Source: JAJXWB01 sp046349215
GTDB taxonomy: Bacteria > Pseudomonadota > Alphaproteobacteria > Rhizobiales > Beijerinckiaceae
Length of the DNA: 64,000 nucleotides
Reading direction: 5' to 3'
NCBI GenBank assembly: GCA_046349215.1
Contig: JAXMCV010000001.1
Location: forward strand, 1,240,001 to 1,304,000
In this document: piece after piece, positions 9,827 through 20,034 of the stretch
Layout of the letters: each line of letters opens with the position of its first letter
Numbering within the stretch: position 1 is the stretch's first letter
The notes under the pieces: model-generated
Databases searched by the model: none
Told to the model about the DNA's origin: nothing
Seen by the model: only the letters and a program-made list of their open reading frames with translations
Made by a program: the position numbers and the translations under genes

Positions 9827-9852
9827 AACCGGGCACGGGCCGTGTTCGTTCC
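9827..9852 (-). promoter_or_regulatory. Weak EcfG-like promoter upstream of SWIB gene
   Basis: Read on the minus strand: GGAAC (9852-9848), 17 nt, then GGTT (9830-9827). The -35 is perfect, but the -10 differs from CGTT at the first base. Its position, 33 bp upstream of the SWIB start, is correct for a promoter. Prediction only. Confidence 0.35.
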
Positions 9853-9865
9853 GCGCAAGAACGCT

Positions 9866-11008
9866 TCAGATCTGGCGCAACCTTCCGGTCAATTTGTTGC
9901 CGAGTCTCACGCCGGGTTGTTCGACGTGGTCGGCGATCAACCAGGCGAGCGCAAACACGACGGCGAGCGTAGCCGGCAATGAGAGAAGATAGGGAACGCC
10001 GACATATTCCAGAAAGCGGAGCAATACGAAGCCGACAAGCATATGTAGCGCATAAAGAGGATAGGAGACGCGGGCGACGAAGTCGATCAACGGGACCGAC
10101 CGGATGCGCAGGCGCAATGCGTAGCATGCGGCAAAGATCGCGGTCGCCAGAAGGAATGTCCAGGCTGCTGAGGGCAGGCGACGTGCGAAGAGCCCCGAGA
10201 GCGGGAAGGACGCAGCAAATAGCGCAAATAGCGCGAGGCCGCTTGCGAGCGCCGTGGACGTGCGCAGCCGTCCGATCCAATGCGCGTAAAAGACTACCCC
10301 AATGAAGCAATACGTGACGTACATCGCCTCCCACGAGGCGAAAAGGTAGAGATTGCCGTAGCCAAGGAAGCAATCATCGTCGTGGCCACGACACGGCAGG
10401 CTGACGCCGGCATAGAGCACAAGCGTCGCGACGCCCCAGACCCATGCGGGCCAGAGAGCGCCACGACGCAGGGGCGTCGCAAAAAGCGCGACGAGGACGA
10501 AGAACTTGAATTGAACCTCCAGCGTCCACAGCGGTCCGACGATGGTTGGACGAAACAACAGATCGGGAGCCAGCAGGAGATTGGCGACGTAATCGACCGC
10601 CCCATATGGCAGCGACTGGCCCCAGACGGCCTGGCTGAGCAGCAAGGCCCCGCACGACAGCACAAAGGCAGCGAACCATGTCGGATAGATCCGAAACAGG
10701 CGGTCTATCAGGTAGGCGCCGCGCGTTCGGCGCGCGACCGCCATCGGCGCCAGGAAGCCGGACGCCAGAAAGAACAATGCGACGCCAAGACCGCCGAAGT
10801 TCGCGGGATGGAGGATGACGCTTTTCAACCACGCCGGCCCGACCGTCGTCGAGGGCGGCGCGCTGATCGCCGCAGCGACGATCGCCGGCTGGTAGAGGTA
10901 CAGTTCGACGAAATGCGCAATCAGCACCATTATCGCCGCAGCAGCCCTGATGACATCGACGAACGCGAAGCGCTCACCCGACTTCGGTTTCGTCCCCTCC
11001 TCCCCCAT
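9866..11008 (-). CDS. Acyltransferase 3 family membrane protein
   Basis: 380 aa with about ten hydrophobic segments, typical of the acyltransferase 3 (OafA/NodX-like) family. The N-terminal RFAFVDVIRAAAAIMVLIAH carries the conserved early His that follows the RxxA-type start motif. GGLGVALFFLASGFL is the second conserved block (usually GVxxFFxxSGF). YLIDRLFRIYPTWF is the R-x10 loop region. These enzymes O-acetylate sugars of surface polysaccharides or other lipid-linked acceptors at the inner membrane. No polysaccharide genes are nearby, so the acceptor is unknown. It ends 71 bp upstream of the SWIB gene on the same strand. Confidence 0.88.
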   Translation of the reverse strand: MGEEGTKPKSGERFAFVDVIRAAAAIMVLIAHFVELYLYQPAIVAAAISAPPSTTVGPAWLKSVILHPANFGGLGVALFFLASGFLAPMAVARRTRGAYLIDRLFRIYPTWFAAFVLSCGALLLSQAVWGQSLPYGAVDYVANLLLAPDLLFRPTIVGPLWTLEVQFKFFVLVALFATPLRRGALWPAWVWGVATLVLYAGVSLPCRGHDDDCFLGYGNLYLFASWEAMYVTYCFIGVVFYAHWIGRLRTSTALASGLALFALFAASFPLSGLFARRLPSAAWTFLLATAIFAACYALRLRIRSVPLIDFVARVSYPLYALHMLVGFVLLRFLEYVGVPYLLSLPATLAVVFALAWLIADHVEQPGVRLGNKLTGRLRQI

Positions 11009-11071
11009 CCCTTCCCCCGAAAGGCTTGATCGATCGAGCCCTTCTAAGGCAAAGGCGACAGCGGGTGGAGT

Positions 11072-11362
11072 CTAGTCGTCGCGCGCGTCGGCAGCGTCAC
11101 GCCAATCGGCGATCCTAGCGCCGATGGCGGCCGCCAGCCGCCCTTCCGGCGAATCCGCGCGTTCGGCGAAGGAGAGATGGGCGACCGCCGCGTTCAGCAG
11201 TTTCTCGCGACGCCGATAGTCGGCGTAATGGTCGGCATTGCCGATTTCGGGCACTGCCGAATCCTTCCAGCCCAGACGGTCGAGCCAGATCATGTCCTGC
11301 GGGCCGAGGCCGGCAGCCGCGCTTCGTGCGCGCGCCTCCGCAAGGATTGCTGTTTCGGGCAT
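11072..11362 (-). CDS. Hypothetical protein
   Basis: 96 aa if started at the ATG at 11362 (MPETAILAEARARS); a start seven codons upstream is possible. It is Ala- and Asp-rich and probably helical and soluble, with no signal peptide or membrane segment. The YADYRRREKLLNAAVAH segment is charged and amphipathic. I recognise no family. Third-position G+C bias and uninterrupted length support it as coding. It sits 63 bp downstream in coordinate terms from the acyltransferase gene and on the same strand. Confidence 0.5.
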   Translation of the reverse strand: MPETAILAEARARSAAAGLGPQDMIWLDRLGWKDSAVPEIGNADHYADYRRREKLLNAAVAHLSFAERADSPEGRLAAAIGARIADWRDAADARDD

Positions 11363-11427
11363 GTCCGCCTCCGGTCGTGTCACAGCGGGAATCTAGTCCC
11401 CGGGACGGCGGCGGAAAGGCTTCGGCC

Positions 11428-11916
11428 TTAGCGCGTTCCGACCTTGGGCGGCAGATTGTAGAGCGAATTGCCAACATTTCCGCGCGCATCGACCTTGACG
11501 CCGCCGGCGTCGTAGCGCGGTGCGCCGTCGTTCGTCGCGAACTGGATGCCGCAGTTCTTCGCATTGCTCGATTGCTCGATCGCAGCCATCTCGCCCTTCA
11601 GGCGAGCGACCTCTTCCTCGCTGGCGTTTCCACGGCCGATCATCGCCTTGGGCCAATATATGACAGCGCCCGCGGACGACTTGAGGTCCTGATCGCCAAA
11701 GACGAGCGCCGCCTGCCGGGCCACGCGGGCGCCTTCCGAGCGCAATTGCGAACAGAGCATATGGTCGTACTGGCTCGCCGGCACGTGGATTGCGCTTATG
11801 TCCTGCGTCTTCTTCGCGCAGCCGGCAATCGCGAGCGAAGAGACGAGACAGGCGACGAGGAAAGGGCGCAAGATTTTCGTTCCGGCGGCAGGTTGCGCGC
11901 CAGATTGGTCGAACAT
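11428..11916 (-). CDS. Putative lipoprotein
   Basis: 162 aa. The N-terminus has a short charged stretch, a hydrophobic run (PFLVACLVSSLAIAG) and then a lipobox, LAIAGC, followed by AKK, so it is predicted to be lipidated on Cys and exported. The mature part includes YDHMLCSQLRSEGARVARQ and a helical segment EEEVARLKGEMAAIEQSS. I recognise no enzymatic motif. Related small lipoproteins are common and unnamed in Hyphomicrobiales. The ATG at 11916 is chosen because it gives the signal sequence at the N-terminus; the longer open frame upstream runs into the outer-membrane pseudogene. Confidence 0.7.
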   Translation of the reverse strand: MFDQSGAQPAAGTKILRPFLVACLVSSLAIAGCAKKTQDISAIHVPASQYDHMLCSQLRSEGARVARQAALVFGDQDLKSSAGAVIYWPKAMIGRGNASEEEVARLKGEMAAIEQSSNAKNCGIQFATNDGAPRYDAGGVKVDARGNVGNSLYNLPPKVGTR

Positions 11917-11963
11917 GGTTAATTTTCGCTTGCCGCGATCGTGGCTGCCCCCCACGGCGGCGG

Positions 11964-12690
11964 TCAGTACCTGGCGACGACGGGGGATGATGCGGCGCCA
12001 AAGCGGTAGTTCAATACCATACGGACGACGCTGGCTGTCGTGCGCAGCCGCTCGATATTCAGCGGCGCAGCGTAGAAGACGCCGCGCCGTCCGAGATCGA
12101 CGTACAGATATTCCAGCTTCGCGGACCAGTTCGGGGCAAGGCGCGCCTCCAGGCCCCCGCCGACCGTCCAGCCAAGGGCCGTCCGCGCACCGGACCCGCC
12201 CAGCAAGGCGTCCCAGCCCTTTATGCGCCAAAGGCGAGGCCGCCGGTCACGTAGGCGAGAACCGGGACGCCGAACGATCCCAATTCGAAGCCCAGCTTGC
12301 CGCGCGCCGTGCCGAGCGACGTAAGGCCGCCGCCGCAGGCATGGGGGATGATCGAGGGAATGCTGCATCCGGCGCTGCCGCGAGCCCCCACCCAGGAGAA
12401 ATCGGCTTCGACGCCGAGCACGGCCCTGTCGAATTGCCAGCCGTAGCCGACTCAACGCCGAGCGCCGCGCCGCGCGCGCCATACCGACCGTCTCCATCGA
12501 CGATCGCCGGCGGCGCAGGCGGCGGGGGAGAAGGAGGAATGAACAGGCCGCCGCTCTGGCCCTGCCAGCCCAAGACGCCTCCGCCGGAAATTCCGATTTG
12601 CACGCCCCCGAAATTCTGGGCGGTCGCGGCGGTTGCGAAGGAGGAAACGACAATGGCGAAGGCCACGCGAAAACATGAACGCTGAAACAT
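11964..12690 (-). pseudogene. Outer-membrane beta-barrel (porin-like) protein gene with two frameshifts
   Basis: The protein can only be read by changing frame twice. Frame one (from 12690) gives a signal peptide, MFQRSCFRVAFAIVVSS...ATAQ, and the QIGISGGGVLGWQ start of a barrel. Near 12450 the reading moves to a second frame that gives VGYGWQFDRAVLGVEADFSW, ends VLAYVTGGLAFGA and meets a stop. Near 12225 it moves to a third frame giving ALGWTVGGGLEARLAPNWSAKLEYLYVDLG and the C-terminal VVRMVLNYRFG. Each switch equals loss of one base. The parts together match Omp25/Omp31-like eight-strand barrels. Either a decayed gene or two sequencing indels; the C-terminal strands are well conserved, which makes recent breakage or sequencing error likelier. 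Confidence 0.8.
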
Positions 12691-12890
12691 GACTGCGCTC
12701 CAAACGAGCGAGAAAACGTCGCTAAAACAATGGTCACAAATAGCAAAGCCGAGGGTTGAGCGCCAGTCCCCGCTGAGCCCATGCGGCCAGCGTGACTGAT
12801 AGCCCTCGGTCGCTTATCTCGCCCGCCGGAGCGGCAGTGGCGGAGTGTTCGGGAACGCTTTGGAACACCTGCGGAATTTCGGAGCCCGAC

Positions 12891-15800
12891 TCAGCCCCGC
12901 CGCAAATCCAGCGTCAGCGGGAACTCCCCGGTGGGTTCGGGCGACGGCGGCGCCGACCTGCCCGGCGTGTGGCCGAAGTCTTGGAAACGCGCCAGGCGCC
13001 GGGCTTCCGCCTCGTAGGAATTGACCGGGAAGGTCTCGTAATTGCGGCCGCCCGGATGGGCGACATGATAGACGCAGCCGCCGAGCGCCCGGCCGTTCCA
13101 CAGATCGTAGATGTCGAAGGTCAGTGGCGCGTGGACCGGTATCGTCGGATGCATGCCGGACGACGGCTGCCATGCCTTGAAGCGGACCCCGGCGACCGCT
13201 TCGCCGGACACGCCCGAACCCGTCATCGGCACGCGCCGACCGTTGCAGCAGATGGCGTGACGTCCCGGCGTGAACCCCTTCGCCTTGACCTGCAGGCGTT
13301 CGACCGATGAATCGACGTAACGCACCGTGCCGCCGCTCGCGCCCGTTTCGCCGAGCACGTGCCAGGGTTCGAGCGCCTGCCGCAGTTCGAGCGAAACGCC
13401 GCCGTGGTCGACCTGACCATAGATCGGAAACCGGAATTCGCGCTGCGCCTCGTACCATCGTGGATCGAAACCGTAGCCCGCCGAGCGCAGGTCGGAGAGG
13501 ACGGAGAGGAAGTCTTCCCACACGTAGTGCGGCAGCATGTAGCGGTCGTGCAGCGCGGTTCCCCAGCGCACGAGATCGCCCTGCTGCGGATTGCGCCAGA
13601 ACATGGAGACAAGAGCGCGGATCAGCAATTGCTGGGCGAGCGACATGCGCGAATCCGGCGGCATTTCGAAGGCGCGGAACTCGACGAGGCCAAGACGGCC
13701 GGTTGAGGAATCCGGCGAGTAGAGCTTGTCGATGCAGATTTCGGCGCGATGCGTGTTGCCGGTCACGTCGGTCAGCAGGTTGCGATACAGCCTGTCGACC
13801 AGCCACGGCGGCGGCGGATCGCCCTGCCCCGGCGCGGGCGTCGCGCCCAGCGCGATCTCCAGTTCGTAGAGCGTGTCATGGCGCGCCTCGTCGACGCGCG
13901 GCGCCTGGCTCGTCGGCCCGATGAAGAGACCTGAGAACAGATAGGACAGCGAGGGGTGGCGCTGCCAGTAGAGGATGAGGCTCTTGAGAAGATCGGGCCT
14001 GCGCAGGAACGGCGAATCCGCTGGCGTGACGCCGCCGAGAACGACATGCGCGCCGCCGCCGGTGCCGGTATGACGTCCGTCGATCATGAACTTGTCGGCG
14101 CCCAGCCTGCACTGGCGCGCTTCCTCGTAGAGGTTCGTCGTGATGTCGACCGCTTCGCGCCAGGAATGCGCGGGCTGGATATTGACCTCGATGACGCCGG
14201 GATCCGGCGTCGCCTTGATGATGCCGATGCGCGGATCGTAGGGCGGCTGGTAGCCTTCGATATGCACCTTCGCCCTCAGTTCCGCAGCGCAGCTTTCCAC
14301 CGTCTCGATAAGTTCGAGATAGTCCTCCAGCTTTTCGACAGGCGGCATGAAGACGCAAAGCGCGCCGTCCCGCGGTTCGATCGTCAGCGCGGTGCGCACG
14401 GCGCCGTCGACAGCGACCTGTTCGATTCTGTCCTGCCGGTCGGCGCCGCCTGACTGCGTCGCCTCGTTCTGCACGCCGAGAGTCGCGCCCGTGGCCGGAG
14501 GCGCCTGGAAGGATTCAGGCAGTGGCTCGCGCGGTTCGAGCGGATCCTGCGCATGGATGTAGGGATAGGCTTGCGGCGGCACCCACGGCAGCGATGAGAG
14601 CGGCAGGCGGAAGCCGACCGGCGAGTCGCCAGCCACCAGAAAGAGCTTTTCGCGACGGAGCTTCCATTTTTCTGAGCGCCAGCGCGGGTCGCTGGCCGCC
14701 GCGTTCCAGCGCTGGATCGGCAGCACGTAGCCCGAGGGATTGCCAAGGCCCCGCTCGAAGGTGCGCATCATGCGGGCGCGCGCTTCCGCGTCGTCGAGCT
14801 TCGGATCTTCCGGCGCGGTGTTGAACGGCAGGTCGCCCTCCTTCACCATCCAGTAAGCGGGATCCTCGTATGCCGCGACGACGTTGCCCGCGTCGACGCC
14901 CAGTCTTTCGGCGACGTTGCGCACGAGTTCGCCCGCCGTCTCGACCGTCACAGGCGGCGGGTCTTCCACCGGCGCGATCAGATCCACGTCGCGCCAGATC
15001 GGCTTGCCGTCCTTGCGCCAGTAGAGACCGAGCGCCCAGCGCGGCAGGCTTTCGCCGGGATACCACTTGCCCTGGCCGTAGTGCAGCATCCCGCCCGGCC
15101 CGAACCTTTCGCGCAGACGGCGGATGAGTCGATCCGCAAGGCCTTTCTTCGTCGGGCCGACGGCGCCAGTGTTCCATTCGTCCGACTGGAAATCGTCGAT
15201 CGACACGAAGGTCGGCTCGCCGCCCATCGTCAGGCGTACGTCGTTGGCGTTCAGGTCGCGGTCGACCGCATCGCCCAGCGCGTCGAGCTTGGCCCAGTCC
15301 TCGTCGGCGAAGGGCCGGGTGATCCGCGGCGCCTCGTCGATGCGATCGACATGCATTTCGAAATGGAATGTCGTCTGCGCGAAATCGACCATGCCTTCGA
15401 TCGGCGCCGCCGAACGATAGTGCGGCGTCGCGGCGAGCGGCAGATGACCTTCGGCGCACAGGAGGCCCGACGTCGCGTCGAGGCCGATCCAGCCGGCGCC
15501 CGGCACATAGACCTCCGCCCAGGCGTGCAGGTCGGTGAAATCGTGATCGGCGCCCTGCGGCCCCTCTATCGTCGTCAGGTCCGGCTTCAACTGAATGAGA
15601 TAGCCGGAGACGAAGCGCGCGGCGAGGCCGAGGCGACGCAAGATCTGCACGAGCAGCCAGGCTGAGTCGCGACACGAACCGGAGCGCAGCGTCAGCGTCT
15701 CGTCAGGCGACTGCACGCCCGGCTCCATGCGGATGACGTAGCGGATTTCCTGATGCAGCCGGAAATTCAGATCGACGAGAAAATTCGTGAGTTGCTTCGC

Positions 15801-16211
15801 CTCGCGCGGAATGCTCGCCACGTAATCATCGAGCGCCGCGCCGCAGGGATCGAGTTCGAGATAAGGCGCCAGTTCGCCGGCAAGCTGCGGCTCGTACTGG
15901 AACGGGAACGTCTCGGCGTAGGGTTCGATGAAGAAGTCGAAGGGATTGTAGGTCGCCATTTCGGCGACGAGATCGACCTCGACGCGGAAGACGTCGGACT
16001 TTTCCGGGAAGACGAAGCGGGCCTGCCAGTTGCCGTGCGGGTCTTGCTGCCAGTTCTGGAAGTGGCTCTCCGGCGTGACCTTCAGCGAATAGCTCGAGAC
16101 CTTCGTCCGGCAATGCGGGGCCGGGCGCAGGCGGATGATTTGGGGGCCTAGACCGACGAGACGGTCGTAGGTGTAGGCGGTGACATGGCGCAGCGCGACT
16201 TTGATCGACAC
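12891..16211 (-). CDS. Transglutaminase-like protein fused to DUF2126 (1106 aa)
   Basis: The first 300 residues are a bacterial transglutaminase-like domain: N-terminal beta domain from HVTAYTYDRLV, then the Cys-His-Asp triad C180 (RSGSCRDSA), H229 (DLHAWAEV) and D245 (GLDATSG). Residues from about 320 to 1106 form a DUF2126 region beginning LTMGGEPTFVSIDDF and including RFGPGGMLHYGQGKWYPGE, GRHTGTGGGAHVVLGG and GLVEFRAFEMPP. Parts of DUF2126 resemble glutamine-synthetase/ATP-grasp-like amide-forming enzymes, so a peptide ligase plus protease pairing is conceivable (inference). No signal peptide, so cytoplasmic. The zinc metallopeptidase gene diverges 201 bp away, a pairing seen in related genomes. 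Confidence 0.92.
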   Translation of the reverse strand: MSIKVALRHVTAYTYDRLVGLGPQIIRLRPAPHCRTKVSSYSLKVTPESHFQNWQQDPHGNWQARFVFPEKSDVFRVEVDLVAEMATYNPFDFFIEPYAETFPFQYEPQLAGELAPYLELDPCGAALDDYVASIPREAKQLTNFLVDLNFRLHQEIRYVIRMEPGVQSPDETLTLRSGSCRDSAWLLVQILRRLGLAARFVSGYLIQLKPDLTTIEGPQGADHDFTDLHAWAEVYVPGAGWIGLDATSGLLCAEGHLPLAATPHYRSAAPIEGMVDFAQTTFHFEMHVDRIDEAPRITRPFADEDWAKLDALGDAVDRDLNANDVRLTMGGEPTFVSIDDFQSDEWNTGAVGPTKKGLADRLIRRLRERFGPGGMLHYGQGKWYPGESLPRWALGLYWRKDGKPIWRDVDLIAPVEDPPPVTVETAGELVRNVAERLGVDAGNVVAAYEDPAYWMVKEGDLPFNTAPEDPKLDDAEARARMMRTFERGLGNPSGYVLPIQRWNAAASDPRWRSEKWKLRREKLFLVAGDSPVGFRLPLSSLPWVPPQAYPYIHAQDPLEPREPLPESFQAPPATGATLGVQNEATQSGGADRQDRIEQVAVDGAVRTALTIEPRDGALCVFMPPVEKLEDYLELIETVESCAAELRAKVHIEGYQPPYDPRIGIIKATPDPGVIEVNIQPAHSWREAVDITTNLYEEARQCRLGADKFMIDGRHTGTGGGAHVVLGGVTPADSPFLRRPDLLKSLILYWQRHPSLSYLFSGLFIGPTSQAPRVDEARHDTLYELEIALGATPAPGQGDPPPPWLVDRLYRNLLTDVTGNTHRAEICIDKLYSPDSSTGRLGLVEFRAFEMPPDSRMSLAQQLLIRALVSMFWRNPQQGDLVRWGTALHDRYMLPHYVWEDFLSVLSDLRSAGYGFDPRWYEAQREFRFPIYGQVDHGGVSLELRQALEPWHVLGETGASGGTVRYVDSSVERLQVKAKGFTPGRHAICCNGRRVPMTGSGVSGEAVAGVRFKAWQPSSGMHPTIPVHAPLTFDIYDLWNGRALGGCVYHVAHPGGRNYETFPVNSYEAEARRLARFQDFGHTPGRSAPPSPEPTGEFPLTLDLRRG

Positions 16212-16355
16212 GGACTTTTCCTGATATTCGCCCTATTTTTCACCACACAATGCATCAAGGGTGCCGTCCGCGCCATGATGTCGGCGCCCGCTTTTTGGTC
16301 GAAGGCCGGAAAATCCGGCCGAATTGCGCGCCGAAAGACCGGATTTCGGGCGCCG

Positions 16356-16380
16356 GGAACGATCAGGAGGCGCGCCGGTT
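16356..16380 (+). promoter_or_regulatory. Weak EcfG-like promoter upstream of metallopeptidase gene
   Basis: GGAAC (16356-16360), 16 nt, GGTT (16377-16380), with 31 bp to the metallopeptidase ATG. The -35 is perfect and the spacing right, but the -10 differs from CGTT at the first base. A single match of this quality can occur by chance. Confidence 0.3.
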
Positions 16381-16411
16381 TCATCGATCCGATCTGTCTG
16401 GTCCACGCCCC

Positions 16412-17418
16412 ATGCGTCAACTCGCCTGTCCCGTCTGCGGCAATCGCGTTTATTTCGAGAATTTCGCCTGCCTGTCATGCGGCGCGGCGCTCGCCTTCAG
16501 CGCAAACGAAATGGCGATGAAGGCTCTTGCAAGCGAACCTGCGCCCCATACCTGCGCCAACCGCTCGACAATGGTTTGCAACTGGTCGAGCGACGACGGC
16601 GCGCCCATCTGCTTTTCCTGCAGACTCGATGGCGTCATCCCGAACCTTTCCATGCCGGGCAATTCGGGACGCTGGCGGAAGATCGAACAGGCGAAACGCA
16701 GGGTGATCGTCGATCTTCTGCGTCTCGGCCTGCCGATCGTCACGCGCGCCGAGGATTTCGCGCGTGGCCTGTCGTTCAAATTCCTGTCGAACGAACTGGC
16801 GCTCCAGCCCGTCCTGACGGGACATAACGACGGGGTGATAACGCTCGACATCGCCGAAGCCGACGATTCCGAACGCGAGAACCGCCGCAATGCGATGGGT
16901 GAACCCTATCGCACACTGGTCGGTCACTTCCGTCACGAGATCGCGCACTACTACTGGTCGCTTATGATCGAGGCCTCGTCCGACATCGGCGGGTTCCGGG
17001 CCATCTTCGGCGACGAGCGCGACGATTACGATCATGCGCTGAAACGGCACTACGATCAGGGGCCGCCTGCGGACTGGAACGCGCATTTCATCAGCGCCTA
17101 CGCCTCGTCGCATCCATGGGAGGACTGGGCCGAGACCTTCGCGCATTTCGTGCATATCGTCGCGACGATGGACACAGCGATCGATTTCCGCATCGCCGGC
17201 GCGGCGCGCCCCCCCATCTCCGACCCCTACCGGGAACCGGATTTCGACGCGCTGATTGCAGCCTTCCTGCCAGTCACGCAAGGCGTCAACGAGATCAACC
17301 GGTCGATGGGTTTACCAGACATCTATCCCTTCGTGCTGACGCCCGACGCCATCGGCAAGCTGCATTTCGTGCACATGATCGTGCGAAAGGCCGCGGCGCT
17401 ACAGAAGACAGAGGCTGC

Positions 17419-17422
<4 letters not shown>
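16412..17422 (+). CDS. Putative zinc-binding metallopeptidase with N-terminal zinc ribbon
   Basis: 336 aa. The N-terminus MRQLACPVCGNRVYF...CLSCG is a four-Cys zinc ribbon. In the middle, RHEIAHYYW is an HExxH-type metalloprotease site, followed about 40 residues later by the acidic and aromatic SSHPWEDWAETFAHFVH, which supplies a likely third ligand. This is the architecture of the COG4307/DUF2248 family. No secretion signal, so cytoplasmic. It diverges from the transglutaminase-DUF2126 gene; co-occurrence suggests a peptide modification and turnover function, which is unproven. The ATG at 16412 is chosen so that the zinc ribbon begins the protein; 54 more codons upstream are open. Confidence 0.85.
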
Positions 17423-18924
<1,502 letters not shown>

Positions 18925-18955
18925 CGGACGCCCCGCTCCTTGGATGGCGGAAGAT

Positions 18956-18971
18956 ATTTAACGCGTTAAAT
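18956..18971. promoter_or_regulatory. Perfect palindrome, candidate operator 1 of the hpaE/hpaD intergenic region
   Basis: ATTTAACGCGTTAAAT is a perfect 16-bp inverted repeat, 32 bp upstream of hpaE. It lies in an unusually A/T-rich patch for this genome. Size and symmetry fit a dimeric MarR- or TetR-type repressor such as HpaR, but no such gene is in the window. Confidence 0.6.
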
Positions 18972-19038
18972 GATCGTAGGCAAGCCTGCCCTGCCCCGCC
19001 TGAATTATCCGGGATCAATGGACTCTGGCTCGATAATC

Positions 19039-19054
19039 ATTTAACGTGTGAATG
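19039..19054. promoter_or_regulatory. Degenerate second copy of the hpa operator
   Basis: ATTTAACGTGTGAATG shares 12 of 16 positions with the perfect palindrome at 18956-18971, including the complete left half-site ATTTAACG. It lies 17 bp upstream of hpaD. One site near each divergent gene is the layout expected of paired operators. Confidence 0.5.
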
Positions 19055-19070
19055 AATTTCGGAGGTTGCC

Positions 19071-19922
19071 ATGGGCAAGATCGTTCTCGCCGCCAAGATC
19101 GCTCACGTGCCGTCGATCCTCATATCGGAACGGCCGGGGCCGCTGTTCGGGAAGCGGCAGGCGGCCATCGACGGCCTGAAGGAAATCGGCAAGCGGGCGC
19201 GGGCGCGTGGCGCGGATACTTTTCTGGTTTTCGACACCCACTGGATCTCGAACTTCGGCTGCCACATGAACGCCAACTCGCGCCACAAGGGGACCTACAC
19301 GTCCAACGAGGCGCCGCACATGATCCAGAATATGGAGTACGACTACGCGGGCAACACCGAACTGGGCGACCTGATCTCCGTCGAAGCCAGGAAGGACGGG
19401 CTCGAGGTGATGGCCCACCAGGTCGAGACGCTGCCGCTCGAATACGGCACGATCGTTCCCATGCACTACATGAACCAGGACCACTGGGCGCGCGTCATTC
19501 CGGTCGCCGCGCCGATCTTCGCGACCGTAGAGGAGAACCGGAAATTCGGCGCCGCCTGCCGCCGGGCGATCGAGGCCTCGCCCTTCAATGTGGCCGTGCT
19601 TGCGTCGGGGTCGCTCTCCCACAAGCTCGTCGCCAACGACCAGGTCGGCGACAACCAGTGGGAACAGGTCGGCAGCGAATTCAACCGGCAGATGGACCTG
19701 CGCGTCGTCGACCTGTGGAAGGAGCGCCGCTACCGCGAATTCTGCGCGATGCTTCCGGAATATTCGACCAAGTGCAACGGCGAGGCGCTGATGGCCGACA
19801 CGCACATGCTGTTCGGCATGCTCGGCTGGGGCGATTTCAAGGGCGAGATGGAGGAACTGACCCCCTATTTCCCCTCCTCCGGCAGCGGCCAGATCAACGT
19901 CGAATTCCACCTGACGAAATAG
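19071..19922 (+). CDS. hpaD: 3,4-dihydroxyphenylacetate 2,3-dioxygenase (class III, LigB type)
   Basis: 283 aa, the same length as E. coli HpaD. It belongs to the LigB superfamily of extradiol dioxygenases. KIAHVPSILISE near the N-terminus and FDTHWIS carry the His ligands for the non-haem iron; PMHYMNQ and ASGSLSHKL match other conserved blocks, and the C-terminal DTHMLFGMLGWG is characteristic. It opens the ring of homoprotocatechuate, giving the semialdehyde used by HpaE. The ATG has a good ribosome binding site (GGAGG, 7 bp upstream). It diverges from hpaE across two operator-like palindromes. HpaF, HpaG and the hydroxylase HpaBC are not in the window. Confidence 0.92.
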   Translation: MGKIVLAAKIAHVPSILISERPGPLFGKRQAAIDGLKEIGKRARARGADTFLVFDTHWISNFGCHMNANSRHKGTYTSNEAPHMIQNMEYDYAGNTELGDLISVEARKDGLEVMAHQVETLPLEYGTIVPMHYMNQDHWARVIPVAAPIFATVEENRKFGAACRRAIEASPFNVAVLASGSLSHKLVANDQVGDNQWEQVGSEFNRQMDLRVVDLWKERRYREFCAMLPEYSTKCNGEALMADTHMLFGMLGWGDFKGEMEELTPYFPSSGSGQINVEFHLTK

Positions 19923-20034
19923 CGCATGCGCCATGCGATCCGCCGTCTTGCACGGCGGACCGGCGCGCGCGATAGAAGCTCCCTCACGCGCGCCGCCGGG
20001 CGAGCGCGCCGCAGAAATCTGACGGGAGCTGGCC

